Shown here: in pieces, positions 23,356 through 32,658 of the stretch
Position numbering within the stretch: the stretch's first letter is position 1
Layout: each line of letters begins with the position of its first letter
Notes under the pieces: model-generated
What the model saw: the letters and a program-made list of their open reading frames with translations, nothing else
Told to the model about the DNA's origin: nothing
Databases searched by the model: none
NCBI GenBank assembly: GCA_913776245.1
Contig: CAJYLO010000020.1
Span: forward strand, 62,001-126,000
Direction of reading: 5' to 3'
DNA length: 64,000 bases
Origin: an uncultured Chryseobacterium sp.
Lineage (GTDB): Bacteria; Bacteroidota; Bacteroidia; Flavobacteriales; Weeksellaceae
Program-made: the position numbers and the translations under genes

Positions 23356-25445
23356 TGGAACCAGTTTTACTTTACTTCGGCAAGATGATCCTCTGCTCAG
23401 CAGTGATGTTTGCCTATTATCTTTTATTCCTGAAAGACAGGACTTTTCACCATTACAACAGGTTTTACCTTTTGTCTTCGGTGGTAATCAGTATGATTCT
23501 GCCTTTGGTAAAAATCTCATACTTTACGATAGAAACTAATAAGAATCTGTATCTGCTGCTCAGCGGACTCGGTAATCAACCTCAAACTAACAATTATGAT
23601 ATCACTATTTATTCAGTTTTTTATACAATTATTGGAGTGGTTTCAGTCGCTCTTTTAATTAGATTAATTCTAGGGATTCTAAAAATCAATTCGATAAAAA
23701 AACAATTCCCGAATGAAACCATTGAAGGGATCAAATTTTATCAGACCAATCTGAACAATGCACCATTTTCATTCTTCCGAAACCTGTTCTGGAAAAAATC
23801 CATAGAGATCAATTCTCCGGTAGGACAGCAGATCCTGAAGCATGAGATGGTACACATAGAACAGAAACACAGCTGGGACAAGCTCCTGATGCAGATTTCC
23901 AAATCGGTTTTCTGGTTCAATCCCGTGTTTTATTTTATCAATAAAGAAATCAATCTTATTCACGAATACTTGGCGGACAAGAAAGCAGTGAAAAAATCCG
24001 ATACCAAAGCATTTGCGCAGATGCTTCTCGAGAGTCATTTCTCCGGTTCGATTTTGCCTGTAACGAGTCCATTTTTATCATCTAACCTCAAAAAAAGATT
24101 AACAATGATTACAAAAAACAAGACCAAGTACAGCTACGCACGCAAACTTTTTGCGCTACCGATTTTATTTTTGATGGTGTTTGCTTATATGGTGAATGCC
24201 AAAAACAAAGAAATCAATGAAACAAACAAAGCGATAGAAATCGCTGTGAAAGAAATGAAAACGGATACAATCAGACCGAAGCAAACCGAGTTTGATAGTA
24301 TTGCTTCAGAACATCAGAGACAGACTAAAGCGTATTCTGATGCCTTGCAGGAAGACCATTTGAAAATGTCGGCAATTAGCAAAAAAATGGCTGAGAAAAG
24401 CAAAGAACTAACAGCTCTGAAAAAGGCTAAGAAGGAAGAATCTCCGGAATACAAAGCTCTGGAGGATGAAATGGAATCGCTAGCAGCTCAGATGGATAAC
24501 GTTGTGAACTCGGATAATTACAAGAGGAATATCAAAGGTTTGGAAGAACATTCCGAAGCTATGGCGAAAATGTATGATTCTCCCGAGTTTAAGAAAAAAA
24601 TAGCTGATGCCGAAAAAGTTGCCAGAAAAGCCGAGGCTATGGTCAATTCTCCGGAATTTAAAAAGAGAATTGCCCAGGCTGAGAAACGGGCAAAAATTGC
24701 CGAGCAAATGATGAAATCTCCGAAGTTTCAGAAAGATTTGAAGAATGCACAGGAACAGGCTGAGAAAATACAAATTAAAGTCAATTCTCCCGAATTCCAG
24801 AAAATGATTCAGGATGCGCAGAAAAAAGCTCAGGATGCTTATGAAAAATATGGTAAATTTTCTGAGGAAGAATTTCAGAAAATGATGAAAGACCAATTTG
24901 GAAAAGATGCTTTTACTGATGGAACGGTGGCTTTTGGATTTGATGCAAGTGAATTTCCGGATTTCAAGGATCTGACCACTAATTTCAATTTCAATTTTTC
25001 TGATGATAAGCTCTTTAATGAGGCTAAAACCAATTTGTCTCCAAAAGAATTAAGGAAATTGGAAAAAAAGAGAAAGCAGCTCCAGGATAAGCAAAAAGAA
25101 TTACAGGAACAGCAGAGAAAACTTCAGGATAAGCAGCAGCAGCTGAACAAGGAAATACGCCAGAACTCATCTTTGAATATAAGCTTTAATTCTGCCGGCA
25201 CCGAACCGAAAGTGGTGATTTTGGACAAAGTGATGAGTTATTCCAACAATCCTAAGCTTATAACTATGAAATCAGATAAAATCAAAGTTTCCGATGCTTC
25301 TGTAACTAATAAAGATTTGGTTTATTATATTAATGGTAAGCTGTCTAATGCTTCAGAATATCAAAAAATAAACCCGAATAATATTGCCTCTGTAAACGTT
25401 TTCAAAACAAATGGTACAGGCAAAATTGAAATTATCACAAAATAA
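23355..25445 (+). CDS. M56 family metallopeptidase (BlaR1-like) with repeat domain
   Basis: A 696-residue membrane protein. Transmembrane helices near residues 7-25, 35-52, 86-108 and 264-281 frame an M56 zinc-protease domain with HEMVH at 163-167. In place of a beta-lactam sensor the periplasmic part has a Lys/Glu/Gln-rich coiled coil containing four tandem 23-residue repeats starting SPEF/SPKF (409-500). A further coiled coil follows at about 560-600, and the C-terminus (YYINGKLSNASEYQKI, then INPNNIASVNVFK) resembles a TonB-plug-like fold. Partner of the BlaI repressor. The signal is unknown; beta-lactam sensing is not supported. Confidence 0.9.
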   Translation: MEPVLLYFGKMILCSAVMFAYYLLFLKDRTFHHYNRFYLLSSVVISMILPLVKISYFTIETNKNLYLLLSGLGNQPQTNNYDITIYSVFYTIIGVVSVALLIRLILGILKINSIKKQFPNETIEGIKFYQTNLNNAPFSFFRNLFWKKSIEINSPVGQQILKHEMVHIEQKHSWDKLLMQISKSVFWFNPVFYFINKEINLIHEYLADKKAVKKSDTKAFAQMLLESHFSGSILPVTSPFLSSNLKKRLTMITKNKTKYSYARKLFALPILFLMVFAYMVNAKNKEINETNKAIEIAVKEMKTDTIRPKQTEFDSIASEHQRQTKAYSDALQEDHLKMSAISKKMAEKSKELTALKKAKKEESPEYKALEDEMESLAAQMDNVVNSDNYKRNIKGLEEHSEAMAKMYDSPEFKKKIADAEKVARKAEAMVNSPEFKKRIAQAEKRAKIAEQMMKSPKFQKDLKNAQEQAEKIQIKVNSPEFQKMIQDAQKKAQDAYEKYGKFSEEEFQKMMKDQFGKDAFTDGTVAFGFDASEFPDFKDLTTNFNFNFSDDKLFNEAKTNLSPKELRKLEKKRKQLQDKQKELQEQQRKLQDKQQQLNKEIRQNSSLNISFNSAGTEPKVVILDKVMSYSNNPKLITMKSDKIKVSDASVTNKDLVYYINGKLSNASEYQKINPNNIASVNVFKTNGTGKIEIITK

Positions 25446-25467
25446 TATTTTATTTTCATTATACTTT

Positions 25468-25490
25468 AGCCGGTTCGCCGGCTTTTTTTA
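25468..25490 (+). terminator. Terminator after the BlaI-M56 operon
   Basis: Perfect stem AGCCGG / CCGGCT with a TTCG tetraloop and seven T. Confidence 0.92.
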
Positions 25491-25579
25491 CACTTACATT
25501 TATGAATCACAGCGGTTTGCATACACAAACCCCAATAAAGATGGCGCGATTGCGTCATTACATCGATAAAAATCTGCAT

Positions 25580-26416
25580 ATGAAAAAACTAACATTACTT
25601 TTTGCGTTTTTAAGCATTCTGACCATAGCTCAGAACAAACGGTTCATTTATGAATATCAATTTATTCCGGATTCCACAAACACAGGAGAAATCAAAACCG
25701 AAATGATGTTTCTGGATACCAATCAACAAGGTTCTAAATATTACAGCTACACGGTTTACAATTCAGATTCACTGATGAAGGCAGATCTGGAACGCCAGCT
25801 GAAAGCAACAGGATCTATCAATGTGAGAACGGACATGAGAAAAGGTGATGTGCGTTATTCTGTCACCAAAACTTATCCGGATTATAAAATCAGCCTTCAC
25901 AGGAGATTGTCTATGGATGCCTATAACATTTCCGATGACCGGAAAATCAACTGGAAAATTTCATCGGAAAAAGAAAAAATCGGCAACTGGAACACCCAAA
26001 AAGCCGAAGCGGATTTTGCAGGACGCCATTGGACAGCCTGGTTCTCAACGGAAATTCCGATTCAGGATGGTCCTTACAAGTTTTGCGGTTTACCGGGCTT
26101 GATAGTCAGGATTGAAGATAAAACCGGTTCCCATAAAATGGAATTAAAGGGAATCAAAAATATTCAAGGAGAATTGGATATCAATGTTTTTGATGCGAAG
26201 GAAATCGCTATCAATAATAAACAGTTTCAAAAGGTTGTAAAAGAATATGAAAATGATCCGACAAAAGGCATCAAACAGCTTCAGATGGGCGGCGCAACAG
26301 TAGTCCTGACCGGAAAAGACGGGAACTCTGCCAAAGTTGCCAAAGAACAGGAAGATCGACTGAAGAATCAGATCAAAAAAGATAATAACAGGATTGAGCT
26401 GGATATTCTCAACTAA
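25580..26416 (+). CDS. GLPGLI family secreted protein
   Basis: About 278 residues from the ATG at 25580, where a signal peptide begins (MKKLTLLFAFLSILTIAQ). An upstream ATG at 25502 would add a non-hydrophobic 26-residue tail and is rejected. Family hallmark GPYKFCGLPGLIVRI is preceded by GRHWTAWFSTEIPI, nearly the same as in the GLPGLI protein at 8133-8963, so the two are paralogues. Exported, function unknown. It lies just downstream of the BlaI-M56 operon but after a terminator. Confidence 0.88.
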   Translation: MKKLTLLFAFLSILTIAQNKRFIYEYQFIPDSTNTGEIKTEMMFLDTNQQGSKYYSYTVYNSDSLMKADLERQLKATGSINVRTDMRKGDVRYSVTKTYPDYKISLHRRLSMDAYNISDDRKINWKISSEKEKIGNWNTQKAEADFAGRHWTAWFSTEIPIQDGPYKFCGLPGLIVRIEDKTGSHKMELKGIKNIQGELDINVFDAKEIAINNKQFQKVVKEYENDPTKGIKQLQMGGATVVLTGKDGNSAKVAKEQEDRLKNQIKKDNNRIELDILN

Positions 26417-26443
26417 AAAACTCCACTTAAAAAGTGGAGTTTC
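26416..26443. terminator. Bidirectional terminator between GLPGLI gene and mscL
   Basis: Perfect 11-bp stem AAACTCCACTT / AAGTGGAGTTT with a three-base loop between convergent genes, with A/T runs on both sides. Confidence 0.85.
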
Positions 26444-26456
26444 GTATTTAAAAATT

Positions 26457-26891
26457 TTATTTGTTTTTCAGCTCATCACGGATTTCCATCAGCAATTGGT
26501 CTGTAGAAGATGGTCCGGCCGGAGCTGCTGCTTCCTCCTTTTTCATTCTGTTGATCATTTTAACCATTATAAAAACCACTAAGGCTAAAAGTAAAAAGTT
26601 AATAGCAACAGTTAAAAAATTGCCATAAGCAAATATTGCCGCTTCAGGTGCTATTTCTTTTGCTTTCGCCAGCGTGGCACCAGCAGGTATATTTTCAGAG
26701 CCTTTACCCATAGCATAATAGATGCTGCTAAAATCCGGTTTCCCTGCTATTGCAGCAACCACTGGCATTATAAGATCATCAATAACACTGGTAACGATTT
26801 TTCCAAATGCACCTCCGATAATCACACCGACTGCTAAGTCAAAGGCATTGCCTTTTATAGCGAATTCTTTAAATTCTTTTACAAAACCCAT
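26457..26891 (-). CDS. mscL: Large-conductance mechanosensitive channel
   Basis: A 144-residue MscL that opens under membrane tension and releases solutes on osmotic downshock. N-terminal FKEFAIKGNAFDLAVGVIIG and the first helix with GGAFGKIVTSVIDDLIMP are family signatures. A second transmembrane helix spans about residues 88-110. The C-terminal region is a short charged helix. Monocistronic, with a -7 element TATTTTTG (plus-strand 26917-26924) upstream. Confidence 0.95.
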   Translation of the reverse strand: MGFVKEFKEFAIKGNAFDLAVGVIIGGAFGKIVTSVIDDLIMPVVAAIAGKPDFSSIYYAMGKGSENIPAGATLAKAKEIAPEAAIFAYGNFLTVAINFLLLALVVFIMVKMINRMKKEEAAAPAGPSSTDQLLMEIRDELKNK

Positions 26892-26916
26892 AGTTGTATT
26901 TTTTATAGTTATCTAA

Positions 26917-26924
26917 CAAAAATA
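26917..26924 (-). promoter_or_regulatory. -7 element of mscL promoter
   Basis: Minus-strand TATTTTTG, exact match to TAnnTTTG, 25 bases before the mscL ATG. No clear -33 element. Confidence 0.4.
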
Positions 26925-27012
26925 TAATTTTTTAGTTTAAAAGTCTTTATTTTTTAATTTTTCATAAAAATTTTATTAAGTAAATTTGATCGTAATTTGA
27001 ATTATAAAAAAA

Positions 27013-28503
27013 ATGAAAATCTTATCCGCTCGGCAAATAAAAGCTTGCGATATCGCTACAGTAAACGCAGGGATTTCTTCTCTAAACCTGATGGAAAAGG
27101 CGGCGGCAAAATGTGTGGAATGGATAGAATCTCATTTTAAATCGGCTCAAAAATTCCTGATATTTTGTGGTAGCGGAAATAATGGCGGTGATGGTTTTGC
27201 TATCGCAAGAATGCTTTACGAAAAAGGATTTGATGTCGAAGTCTTTATAGATAAGGATCATCTCAATTTTTCACCGGATGCCGAAGCCAATCTCAGAAAA
27301 ATAAAACATATCAGTGGAATCGAAATCAAAGATTATGACAGGTTTTCAAAAGTAAATAAAGAAAAAACCATTATTATTGATGCTATTTTCGGATATGGAC
27401 TTAACAGGAAATTAACGGGAAAAGTTAAAAATATCGTTGAGAAACTAAATGAGATCAGCCTTCCGAAAATTTCAGTCGATATTCCGACGGGATTATATGC
27501 AGACTATTTAACAGAAAGTGCCTCAACAGTTTTCAAGGCGGATTTTACGCTGACATTCAAGTTTTATAAGCGAAGCTTTCTGCACGCTGAAACCGGAAAG
27601 TTCTGCGGAGAAGTTACTGTCTTAGATATTGATCTGGACAAAGATTTTATTACAAACACATCCACAGATTATTTTACCATTGATGAAGATCTGATCCGTT
27701 CCATTTATAAACCCCGAAATGAATTCAGTCACAAAGGAACATATGGTAAAAGTATTCTGGTTGGCGGGAGTTATGGTAAAGTTGGCGCTGTTTTGATGGC
27801 TGCGAAATCTGCTTTGAAAACCGGCAGCGGACTGACTTTTACAATGGCGCCGAAGTGCGGTTATGAGATTCTGCAGTCTCAGGTTCCGGAAGCAATGTTC
27901 GTTAATTCGGGTGAAAATTATATTGATACTATTGAAATTCAGGAAAAGTCGGTTTATGGAATTGGACCGGGTTTAGGAAAAGAAAATATAACAAAAGATG
28001 CGTTGTTTGATTTTCTGAAATCTTACAGTGAGCCGGTCGTCTTAGATGCTGATGCACTCAATATATTAGCTGAAAATCAAAAATTAGATCTGATTCCGAA
28101 ACATTCGGTCATCACACCGCATCCATTAGAGTTTGAACGTTTATTTGGCAAAACTCAAAACTCTTTTGAAAGAGTTGAACTGGCCAGCGCAAAAGCTTTG
28201 GAACTCAACTTATTTATTATTCTTAAAGATCACCATACTGCGGTTATTACACCTGAGCAGAAAGTTTTTTACAATATCACAGGCAATTCCGGAATGGCAA
28301 AAGGAGGAAGCGGTGATGTCCTGACAGGTATCATCATATCACTGATTTCTCAGAAATATGACATTGAAAAAGCCTGCATTTTCGGTGTTTGGTTACACGG
28401 TAAAGCAGGCGATTTTGCAGCAGCAGAATTTTCAAAAGAAGCAATGCTTCCCACAGATCTTATTGATAAAATTGGAAATGTTTATCAATATCTAAATATT
28501 TAA
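27013..28503 (+). CDS. nnr: Bifunctional NAD(P)H-hydrate epimerase / dehydratase
   Basis: A 496-residue fusion that repairs damaged NADH/NADPH hydrates. The N-terminal epimerase (YjeF_N, about 1-215) has CGSGNNGGDGFAIARML at 53-69. The C-terminal ADP/ATP-dependent dehydratase (about 230-496) has GKSILVGGSYGKVGA, VLDADALNILA, ITPHPLEFERL and GNSGMAKGGSGDVLTGII. The length fits the fusion family. It is convergent with the topoisomerase IB gene, seven bases apart, with no visible terminator between them. Confidence 0.95.
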   Translation: MKILSARQIKACDIATVNAGISSLNLMEKAAAKCVEWIESHFKSAQKFLIFCGSGNNGGDGFAIARMLYEKGFDVEVFIDKDHLNFSPDAEANLRKIKHISGIEIKDYDRFSKVNKEKTIIIDAIFGYGLNRKLTGKVKNIVEKLNEISLPKISVDIPTGLYADYLTESASTVFKADFTLTFKFYKRSFLHAETGKFCGEVTVLDIDLDKDFITNTSTDYFTIDEDLIRSIYKPRNEFSHKGTYGKSILVGGSYGKVGAVLMAAKSALKTGSGLTFTMAPKCGYEILQSQVPEAMFVNSGENYIDTIEIQEKSVYGIGPGLGKENITKDALFDFLKSYSEPVVLDADALNILAENQKLDLIPKHSVITPHPLEFERLFGKTQNSFERVELASAKALELNLFIILKDHHTAVITPEQKVFYNITGNSGMAKGGSGDVLTGIIISLISQKYDIEKACIFGVWLHGKAGDFAAAEFSKEAMLPTDLIDKIGNVYQYLNI

Positions 28504-28510
28504 ATTTAAT

Positions 28511-29497
28511 TTAGTTTAGTTTAGACTTCAGCATATATAAAACCCCCACTTCGGTTTCAGACAGATTTTCATTTTTTCTCAGGAGCTTTTTAATTTCTTT
28601 CTGAAAATAGTTAATGGTTTGTCCGTTTTTATAATGCTCAAAAATCCTTGGATCTATATAAGAATCTCGGGCAACAGAAGGTGTATTACCTAGTTTTTCC
28701 GATACAGCAACAATGGCGTTCCGAATGCGCTTTTTCATTTCCTTTTGTTGCTGTTTTTCACAAATACCAAGTTCGTCCAGGATTCCTGCGGCAATCATTG
28801 TTCCAGCCCAGGTACGGAAATCTTTGGCAGAAAATTCATCGCCCATTATTTCTTTGATGTAATGATTAAGATCCTGGCTTTCAACAGTTATCAGTTCGCC
28901 GTTTTCATCATAATATTTAAAAAGCCTGTAGCCGGGCAGTTCTTCCAGTTCTGAAATGACTTTTGATAATTTTGAGTTGATGATATGCTTCTCCTGGAAT
29001 TTTCCGGATTTCCCTTTGTAAGCGAAAATCATTTCATCACCGTCTATTGTCAGGTGTTTTTTTCTGATAGTCGTCAGTCCGTAGCTTTGGTTTTGCTGGG
29101 TGTATTTCGGACTTCCCGGGCGGAAATAAGCAGAATCCAGAAGTCTTACCATTGCTGCCATCACTTTTTCCCGTGACATTTTTTTCTTTCTGAGATGTTG
29201 GCCCGTAACACGCCTCATATGTTCCAGGCTTTCTGCAAAATGCAGGATTCTGTCAAATTTATCCGCATCTTTTTTTGCCCGGAATTTCGGATTATAGATA
29301 TATTGCTTACGGCCTTTTTGGTCTCTGCCTACAGCCAGTATTTTGGCTCTTTTGTTTGTGGTGATTTCCACATCCGTCCAGGCAGGTGGGATGACCAGCG
29401 ATTTAACATATTCAATTTTATCCTTGTCCTTTATCTTTTCCTTATCAGGTGTTGTATAGAAAAAGTTCTTTCCTGTAGATTGTCTCAGAAGTTTCAT
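28511..29497 (-). CDS. DNA topoisomerase IB
   Basis: A 328-residue eukaryote/poxvirus-type IB topoisomerase that relaxes supercoils through a 3'-phosphotyrosine link. N-terminal IPPAWTDVEI and YIYNPKFRAKKDADKFDRI, catalytic region SAKDFRTWAGTMIAA and the active-site Tyr in VARDSYIDPRI near the C-terminus are visible. This small IB form is widespread in Bacteroidota. It appears monocistronic. Confidence 0.92.
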   Translation of the reverse strand: MKLLRQSTGKNFFYTTPDKEKIKDKDKIEYVKSLVIPPAWTDVEITTNKRAKILAVGRDQKGRKQYIYNPKFRAKKDADKFDRILHFAESLEHMRRVTGQHLRKKKMSREKVMAAMVRLLDSAYFRPGSPKYTQQNQSYGLTTIRKKHLTIDGDEMIFAYKGKSGKFQEKHIINSKLSKVISELEELPGYRLFKYYDENGELITVESQDLNHYIKEIMGDEFSAKDFRTWAGTMIAAGILDELGICEKQQQKEMKKRIRNAIVAVSEKLGNTPSVARDSYIDPRIFEHYKNGQTINYFQKEIKKLLRKNENLSETEVGVLYMLKSKLN

Positions 29498-29659
29498 GTG
29501 ATTTGATTTGGTATTCTTCCATTAACAAGAAAAATGCCGATTTTAAAAACGCATGAAAAGAGTCTGAAGTGCTTTTTTTTAATTGTTTTTATGATTTTAT
29601 TAACAGTGGCAGACAAGGGTTTTTGAGTGAAAATCTCTATTTTAGCAAAAATTTTTTTG

Positions 29660-30559
29660 ATGCCAAAGACTGTTGATGACTTTAACAAAAGAAGATTAAG
29701 ATCCAGTAATATCACTGTTGTTATCAGTATTTCACTGGTTTTGTTTCTTGTAGGATTATTCGGATTGATACTGATCAATGCTCAGAAATATTCTGATTAT
29801 ATCAAAGAGCAGCTGGTGGTAGAAGCTTACTTTGATGAGTATCTGGATCCAAGAGATTCTGCGAAAACATTGAAATTCCAGGAGGAAACTTTTACAAAGA
29901 TTAAACAGCAGAATTATGTCAAGCAGGCCAAATATATTTCCAAGCAGGAAGCGTCTGTTCTGGCAAAAAAACAATTGGGAATAGACTCGGATGCATTATT
30001 TGAGGAAGATATTTTTCCGGCATCTGTAGAAGTGACCCTTAAACCGGAGTTTGTTGACCCGGCAAAAATAGACGGTGTTGTAAATCAGCTTAAGGCGATT
30101 GAAGGCGTAAAAGATGTTGTGAATGATAATAAACTTACTATAGATGTTTACAATAACCTGAACAGAATCCTGACCTGGATTTTTGCCTTTTCAGTTTTAT
30201 TCCTGATTGTAGCAATTGTACTGATTAATAATTCCATCAGGCTTAAAATCTTTTCAAAACGATTTATTATCAAAACCATGCAGCTTGTGGGCGCGAAAAG
30301 AAGATTCATTCTCATGCCTTTTATCAAAGAAGCCCTTATTCTGGGATTGATTGGTGCATTAATCGGTTTGCTGGCTTTAGGAGGAACCTGGTATTATTTT
30401 ACAAGTCAGATAGGTACGCCTTTCGTGCAGGATACTGATCAGTATATATTACTGGTAATCATTATTCTTTTTGTAGGTGTTTTTATTACCATTGCAAGTA
30501 CTATCTTTGCAACGTGGAGATTCTTACGCAGCAACGTAGATGATCTTTATTATTCATAA
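29660..30559 (+). CDS. ftsX: Cell division protein FtsX
   Basis: About 299 residues. Membrane partner of the ATPase FtsE, which controls peptidoglycan hydrolases at the division site. One transmembrane helix at the N-terminus (ITVVISISLVLFLVGLFGL), an extracytoplasmic domain, and three helices in the last 130 residues with the FtsX/MacB block IIKTMQLVGAKRRFI. ATG at 29660 (MPKTVDDFNKRR) is preferred over the GTG at 29627. Followed by DUF3098 and uppP, the usual flavobacterial order. Confidence 0.92.
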   Translation: MPKTVDDFNKRRLRSSNITVVISISLVLFLVGLFGLILINAQKYSDYIKEQLVVEAYFDEYLDPRDSAKTLKFQEETFTKIKQQNYVKQAKYISKQEASVLAKKQLGIDSDALFEEDIFPASVEVTLKPEFVDPAKIDGVVNQLKAIEGVKDVVNDNKLTIDVYNNLNRILTWIFAFSVLFLIVAIVLINNSIRLKIFSKRFIIKTMQLVGAKRRFILMPFIKEALILGLIGALIGLLALGGTWYYFTSQIGTPFVQDTDQYILLVIIILFVGVFITIASTIFATWRFLRSNVDDLYYS

Positions 30560-30561
30560 AA

Positions 30562-30867
30562 ATGGCAAAAAAGACAAACAATAAATATTCTGCGGATGAC
30601 TTTGGAACGCCGTCCGACAATACAGAAAAAAAGACATTTTATTTCGGAAGTAAAAATTTCAGACTGATGCTGATTGGTCTTGGAATGATTTTACTTGGAT
30701 TTGTGCTGATGTTAGGCGCAGATGCCAACACCACACCTGATGGCAGGTTTGACCCGAATTACTGGAACGAAGGAATTTTCTCCTTCAGAAGAATCAGACT
30801 TGCGCCTTTGCTTGTAATAGGCGGTTTTGCAGTCCAGGTTGTTGCAATTCTTAAAAGAAATAAATAG
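30562..30867 (+). CDS. DUF3098 family membrane protein
   Basis: A 101-residue protein with two transmembrane helices (about residues 35-52 and 76-97) joined by a loop with GRFDPNYWNEGIFSFRRI, matching DUF3098. It starts two bases after ftsX and so is translationally linked with it. It occurs between ftsX and uppP in many Bacteroidota, hinting at an envelope or division role. Function unknown. Confidence 0.9.
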   Translation: MAKKTNNKYSADDFGTPSDNTEKKTFYFGSKNFRLMLIGLGMILLGFVLMLGADANTTPDGRFDPNYWNEGIFSFRRIRLAPLLVIGGFAVQVVAILKRNK

Positions 30868-30888
30868 ATTTTTAATTAATCAGTTAAC

Positions 30889-30926
30889 ACTTTGTCAGAG
30901 TTTCTAACTTTGACAAAGTTTTTTTT
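30889..30926 (+). terminator. Terminator after ftsX-DUF3098
   Basis: Stem ACTTTGTCA / TGACAAAGT with a 13-base loop and eight T. The stem-loop also contains TAACTTTG (30905-30912), a possible -7 element for uppP, so terminator and promoter overlap. Confidence 0.7.
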
Positions 30927-30938
30927 AAATAGTACATT

Positions 30939-31757
30939 ATGGATTTAGTCAAGGCAATTATTATTGCAATCATTGAAGGTCTTACGGAATATTTGCCCAT
31001 TTCCTCAACGGCTCATATGGGTTTCACAGCAAGTCTTTTGGGCTTGGAGGAAACCGAGTTTCTGAAGATGTTCCAGGTATCTATTCAGTTTGGTGCTATC
31101 CTTTCTGTAGTGGTTGCCTACTGGAAAAAATTCTTTGATTTCAGTAATCTTCAGTTTTACTACAAGTTGGCTTTTGCCGTTATTCCGGCTTTGGTTCTCG
31201 GTTTTTTTCTTGATGATGCTATAGAATCTGTCCTCGGAAACCAGATTGCGATTTCTGCTGTTTTGGTTTTGGGAGGCGTTGTTTTACTGTTTGCAGACAG
31301 CTGGTTCAGGAATCCTGTAATCCATAATGAAAAGCAAATTACAATAAAGAAAGCGGTAACCATCGGTTTCTGGCAATGTCTGGCGATGATGCCCGGAACG
31401 AGCAGAAGTGCGGCTTCCATTATTGGCGGGATGACGCAGGGACTTTCCAGAAAAGCGGCAGCTGAGTTTTCATTTTTCCTTGCTGTTCCCACTATGTTGG
31501 CGGTAACGGTCTATTCCGTTTTTGTAAAAACCTGGGGAAAAGAAACACCAAATCCCCAGAAAGGTTATGAAATGATTATGGCATCACAGGATCATATTCT
31601 GATTTTTGTAATTGGAAACGTTGTGGCATTTATTGTGGCATTAATTGCGATCAAATCTTTTATCAGCCTTCTTAATAAGTATGGTTTCAAACCTTGGGGC
31701 TGGTATCGTATTTTTGTAGGAATTGCTTTGCTGATTTATTTTTATTGGTTTAAATAA
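30939..31757 (+). CDS. uppP: Undecaprenyl-diphosphatase
   Basis: Also called BacA. A 272-residue integral membrane enzyme that recycles undecaprenyl pyrophosphate for peptidoglycan synthesis; overproduction gives bacitracin tolerance in other bacteria. Both signatures are intact: EGLTEYLPISSTAHM (residues 14-28) and PGTSRSAASIIGG (about 151-163). Seven or eight membrane helices are predicted by eye. Followed by a dispersed palindromic element and truB. Confidence 0.95.
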   Translation: MDLVKAIIIAIIEGLTEYLPISSTAHMGFTASLLGLEETEFLKMFQVSIQFGAILSVVVAYWKKFFDFSNLQFYYKLAFAVIPALVLGFFLDDAIESVLGNQIAISAVLVLGGVVLLFADSWFRNPVIHNEKQITIKKAVTIGFWQCLAMMPGTSRSAASIIGGMTQGLSRKAAAEFSFFLAVPTMLAVTVYSVFVKTWGKETPNPQKGYEMIMASQDHILIFVIGNVVAFIVALIAIKSFISLLNKYGFKPWGWYRIFVGIALLIYFYWFK

Positions 31758-31760
31758 TTT

Positions 31761-31884
31761 TTATTTGGGCAGCTTTTCCGTCTTCCGTTCCCGCTTTTTT
31801 CTGTCATTGCGAACGAAGTGAAGTGATCTAAATAAGCTTAATCACTCGCAATAACAGAAAAAGAGCTCCACTCAAGCCGGGCTG
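31761..31884. repeat. Dispersed palindromic intergenic element, copy 2
   Basis: Same arms as the element at 2777-2864: left TTATTTGGGCAGCTTTTCCG at 31761-31780 with CCGTTCCCGCTTTTTTCT, right AGAAAAAGAGCTCCACTCAA at 31855-31874 with GCCGGGCTGC. The centre (31802-31853) is unrelated to copy 1 and contains a second repeat type, GTCATTGCGAACGAAGTGAA, followed by AAGTGATC and TAATCACTCGCAATAACA (imperfect inverted repeat). Confidence 0.75.
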
Positions 31885-31946
31885 CAAGAAATTCAATGGT
31901 GCAATGGAAAAAAAATATTCACAACTATTAATCTATCAACTCAAAA

Positions 31947-32654
31947 GTGACAGCAGAAGAATTACAATCCGGCTACATATTTCTCTTGGATAAACCTTTG
32001 GACTGGACCAGTTTTCAGGCTGTCAACAAATTGAAATATAAGCTTAAAAGAGAGTTTAAAGAGTTACCGAAGAAGTTTAAAATCGGGCACGCAGGAACTT
32101 TGGATCCTAGAGCAACAGGCCTTTTGATAGTGTGTACTGGAAAATTCACCAAAAAGATTCCTGAGATTCAGGATGCGCCAAAGGAATATTGGGCAGAGAT
32201 CAAAATTGGTGTGCAAACAGAGTCTTATGACACGGAAAAACCGGAAATTCTGCCAACCGATTTTTCCAATATTACGGAAAGTCAGATTAATCAAACCTTA
32301 GAAAAATTCGTAGGCGAGATAGATCAGAAACCGCCTGTATTTTCTGCAATAAAAATTGATGGAAACCGCGCTTATGACCTTGCAAGAAAGGGGCAGGAAG
32401 TTGAAATGAAATCAAGAAAAACAACGATTCATTATATCAACAATATCGAAATTAATCTGCCTTTTATTTCATTTACAGTGGGTTGCGGCAAAGGAACCTA
32501 TATCAGAAGTCTTGCACATGATATCGGGCAGGAATTAGGCGTTGGTGCTTACCTGACACAATTAAGACGCACAAAGATTGGTGAGTATTCTGTGGATGAT
32601 GCTAAATCAGAGTATCTTGATAATGATTTTCATTTTCTTATTGAAAAGAAATAG
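31947..32654 (+). CDS. truB: tRNA pseudouridine(55) synthase
   Basis: A 235-residue TruB that makes pseudouridine 55 in the T loop of tRNA. Catalytic motif GHAGTLDPRATGLLIV with the active Asp at about residue 52. GTYIRSLAHDIG in the second half is also typical. A GTG start at 31947 is chosen; the first residues lead directly into FLLDKPLDWTSFQAVNKLK. The C-terminal PUA domain is short or absent, as in Bacteroidota. Confidence 0.93.
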   Translation: MTAEELQSGYIFLLDKPLDWTSFQAVNKLKYKLKREFKELPKKFKIGHAGTLDPRATGLLIVCTGKFTKKIPEIQDAPKEYWAEIKIGVQTESYDTEKPEILPTDFSNITESQINQTLEKFVGEIDQKPPVFSAIKIDGNRAYDLARKGQEVEMKSRKTTIHYINNIEINLPFISFTVGCGKGTYIRSLAHDIGQELGVGAYLTQLRRTKIGEYSVDDAKSEYLDNDFHFLIEKK

Positions 32655-32658
32655 ATAT

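Noticed and set aside
24574-24860. CRISPR-like array because of regular 69-base repeats
   Set aside because: The repeats are coding, in frame (23 residues each) and without unique spacers.
23355-25445. Beta-lactam resistance sensor BlaR1
   Set aside because: The protease and BlaI partner are present but no penicillin-binding (SxxK/KTG) domain and no beta-lactamase gene nearby.
25502-25579. Longer start for the second GLPGLI protein
   Set aside because: It would hide the signal peptide behind 26 polar residues; all GLPGLI proteins are exported.
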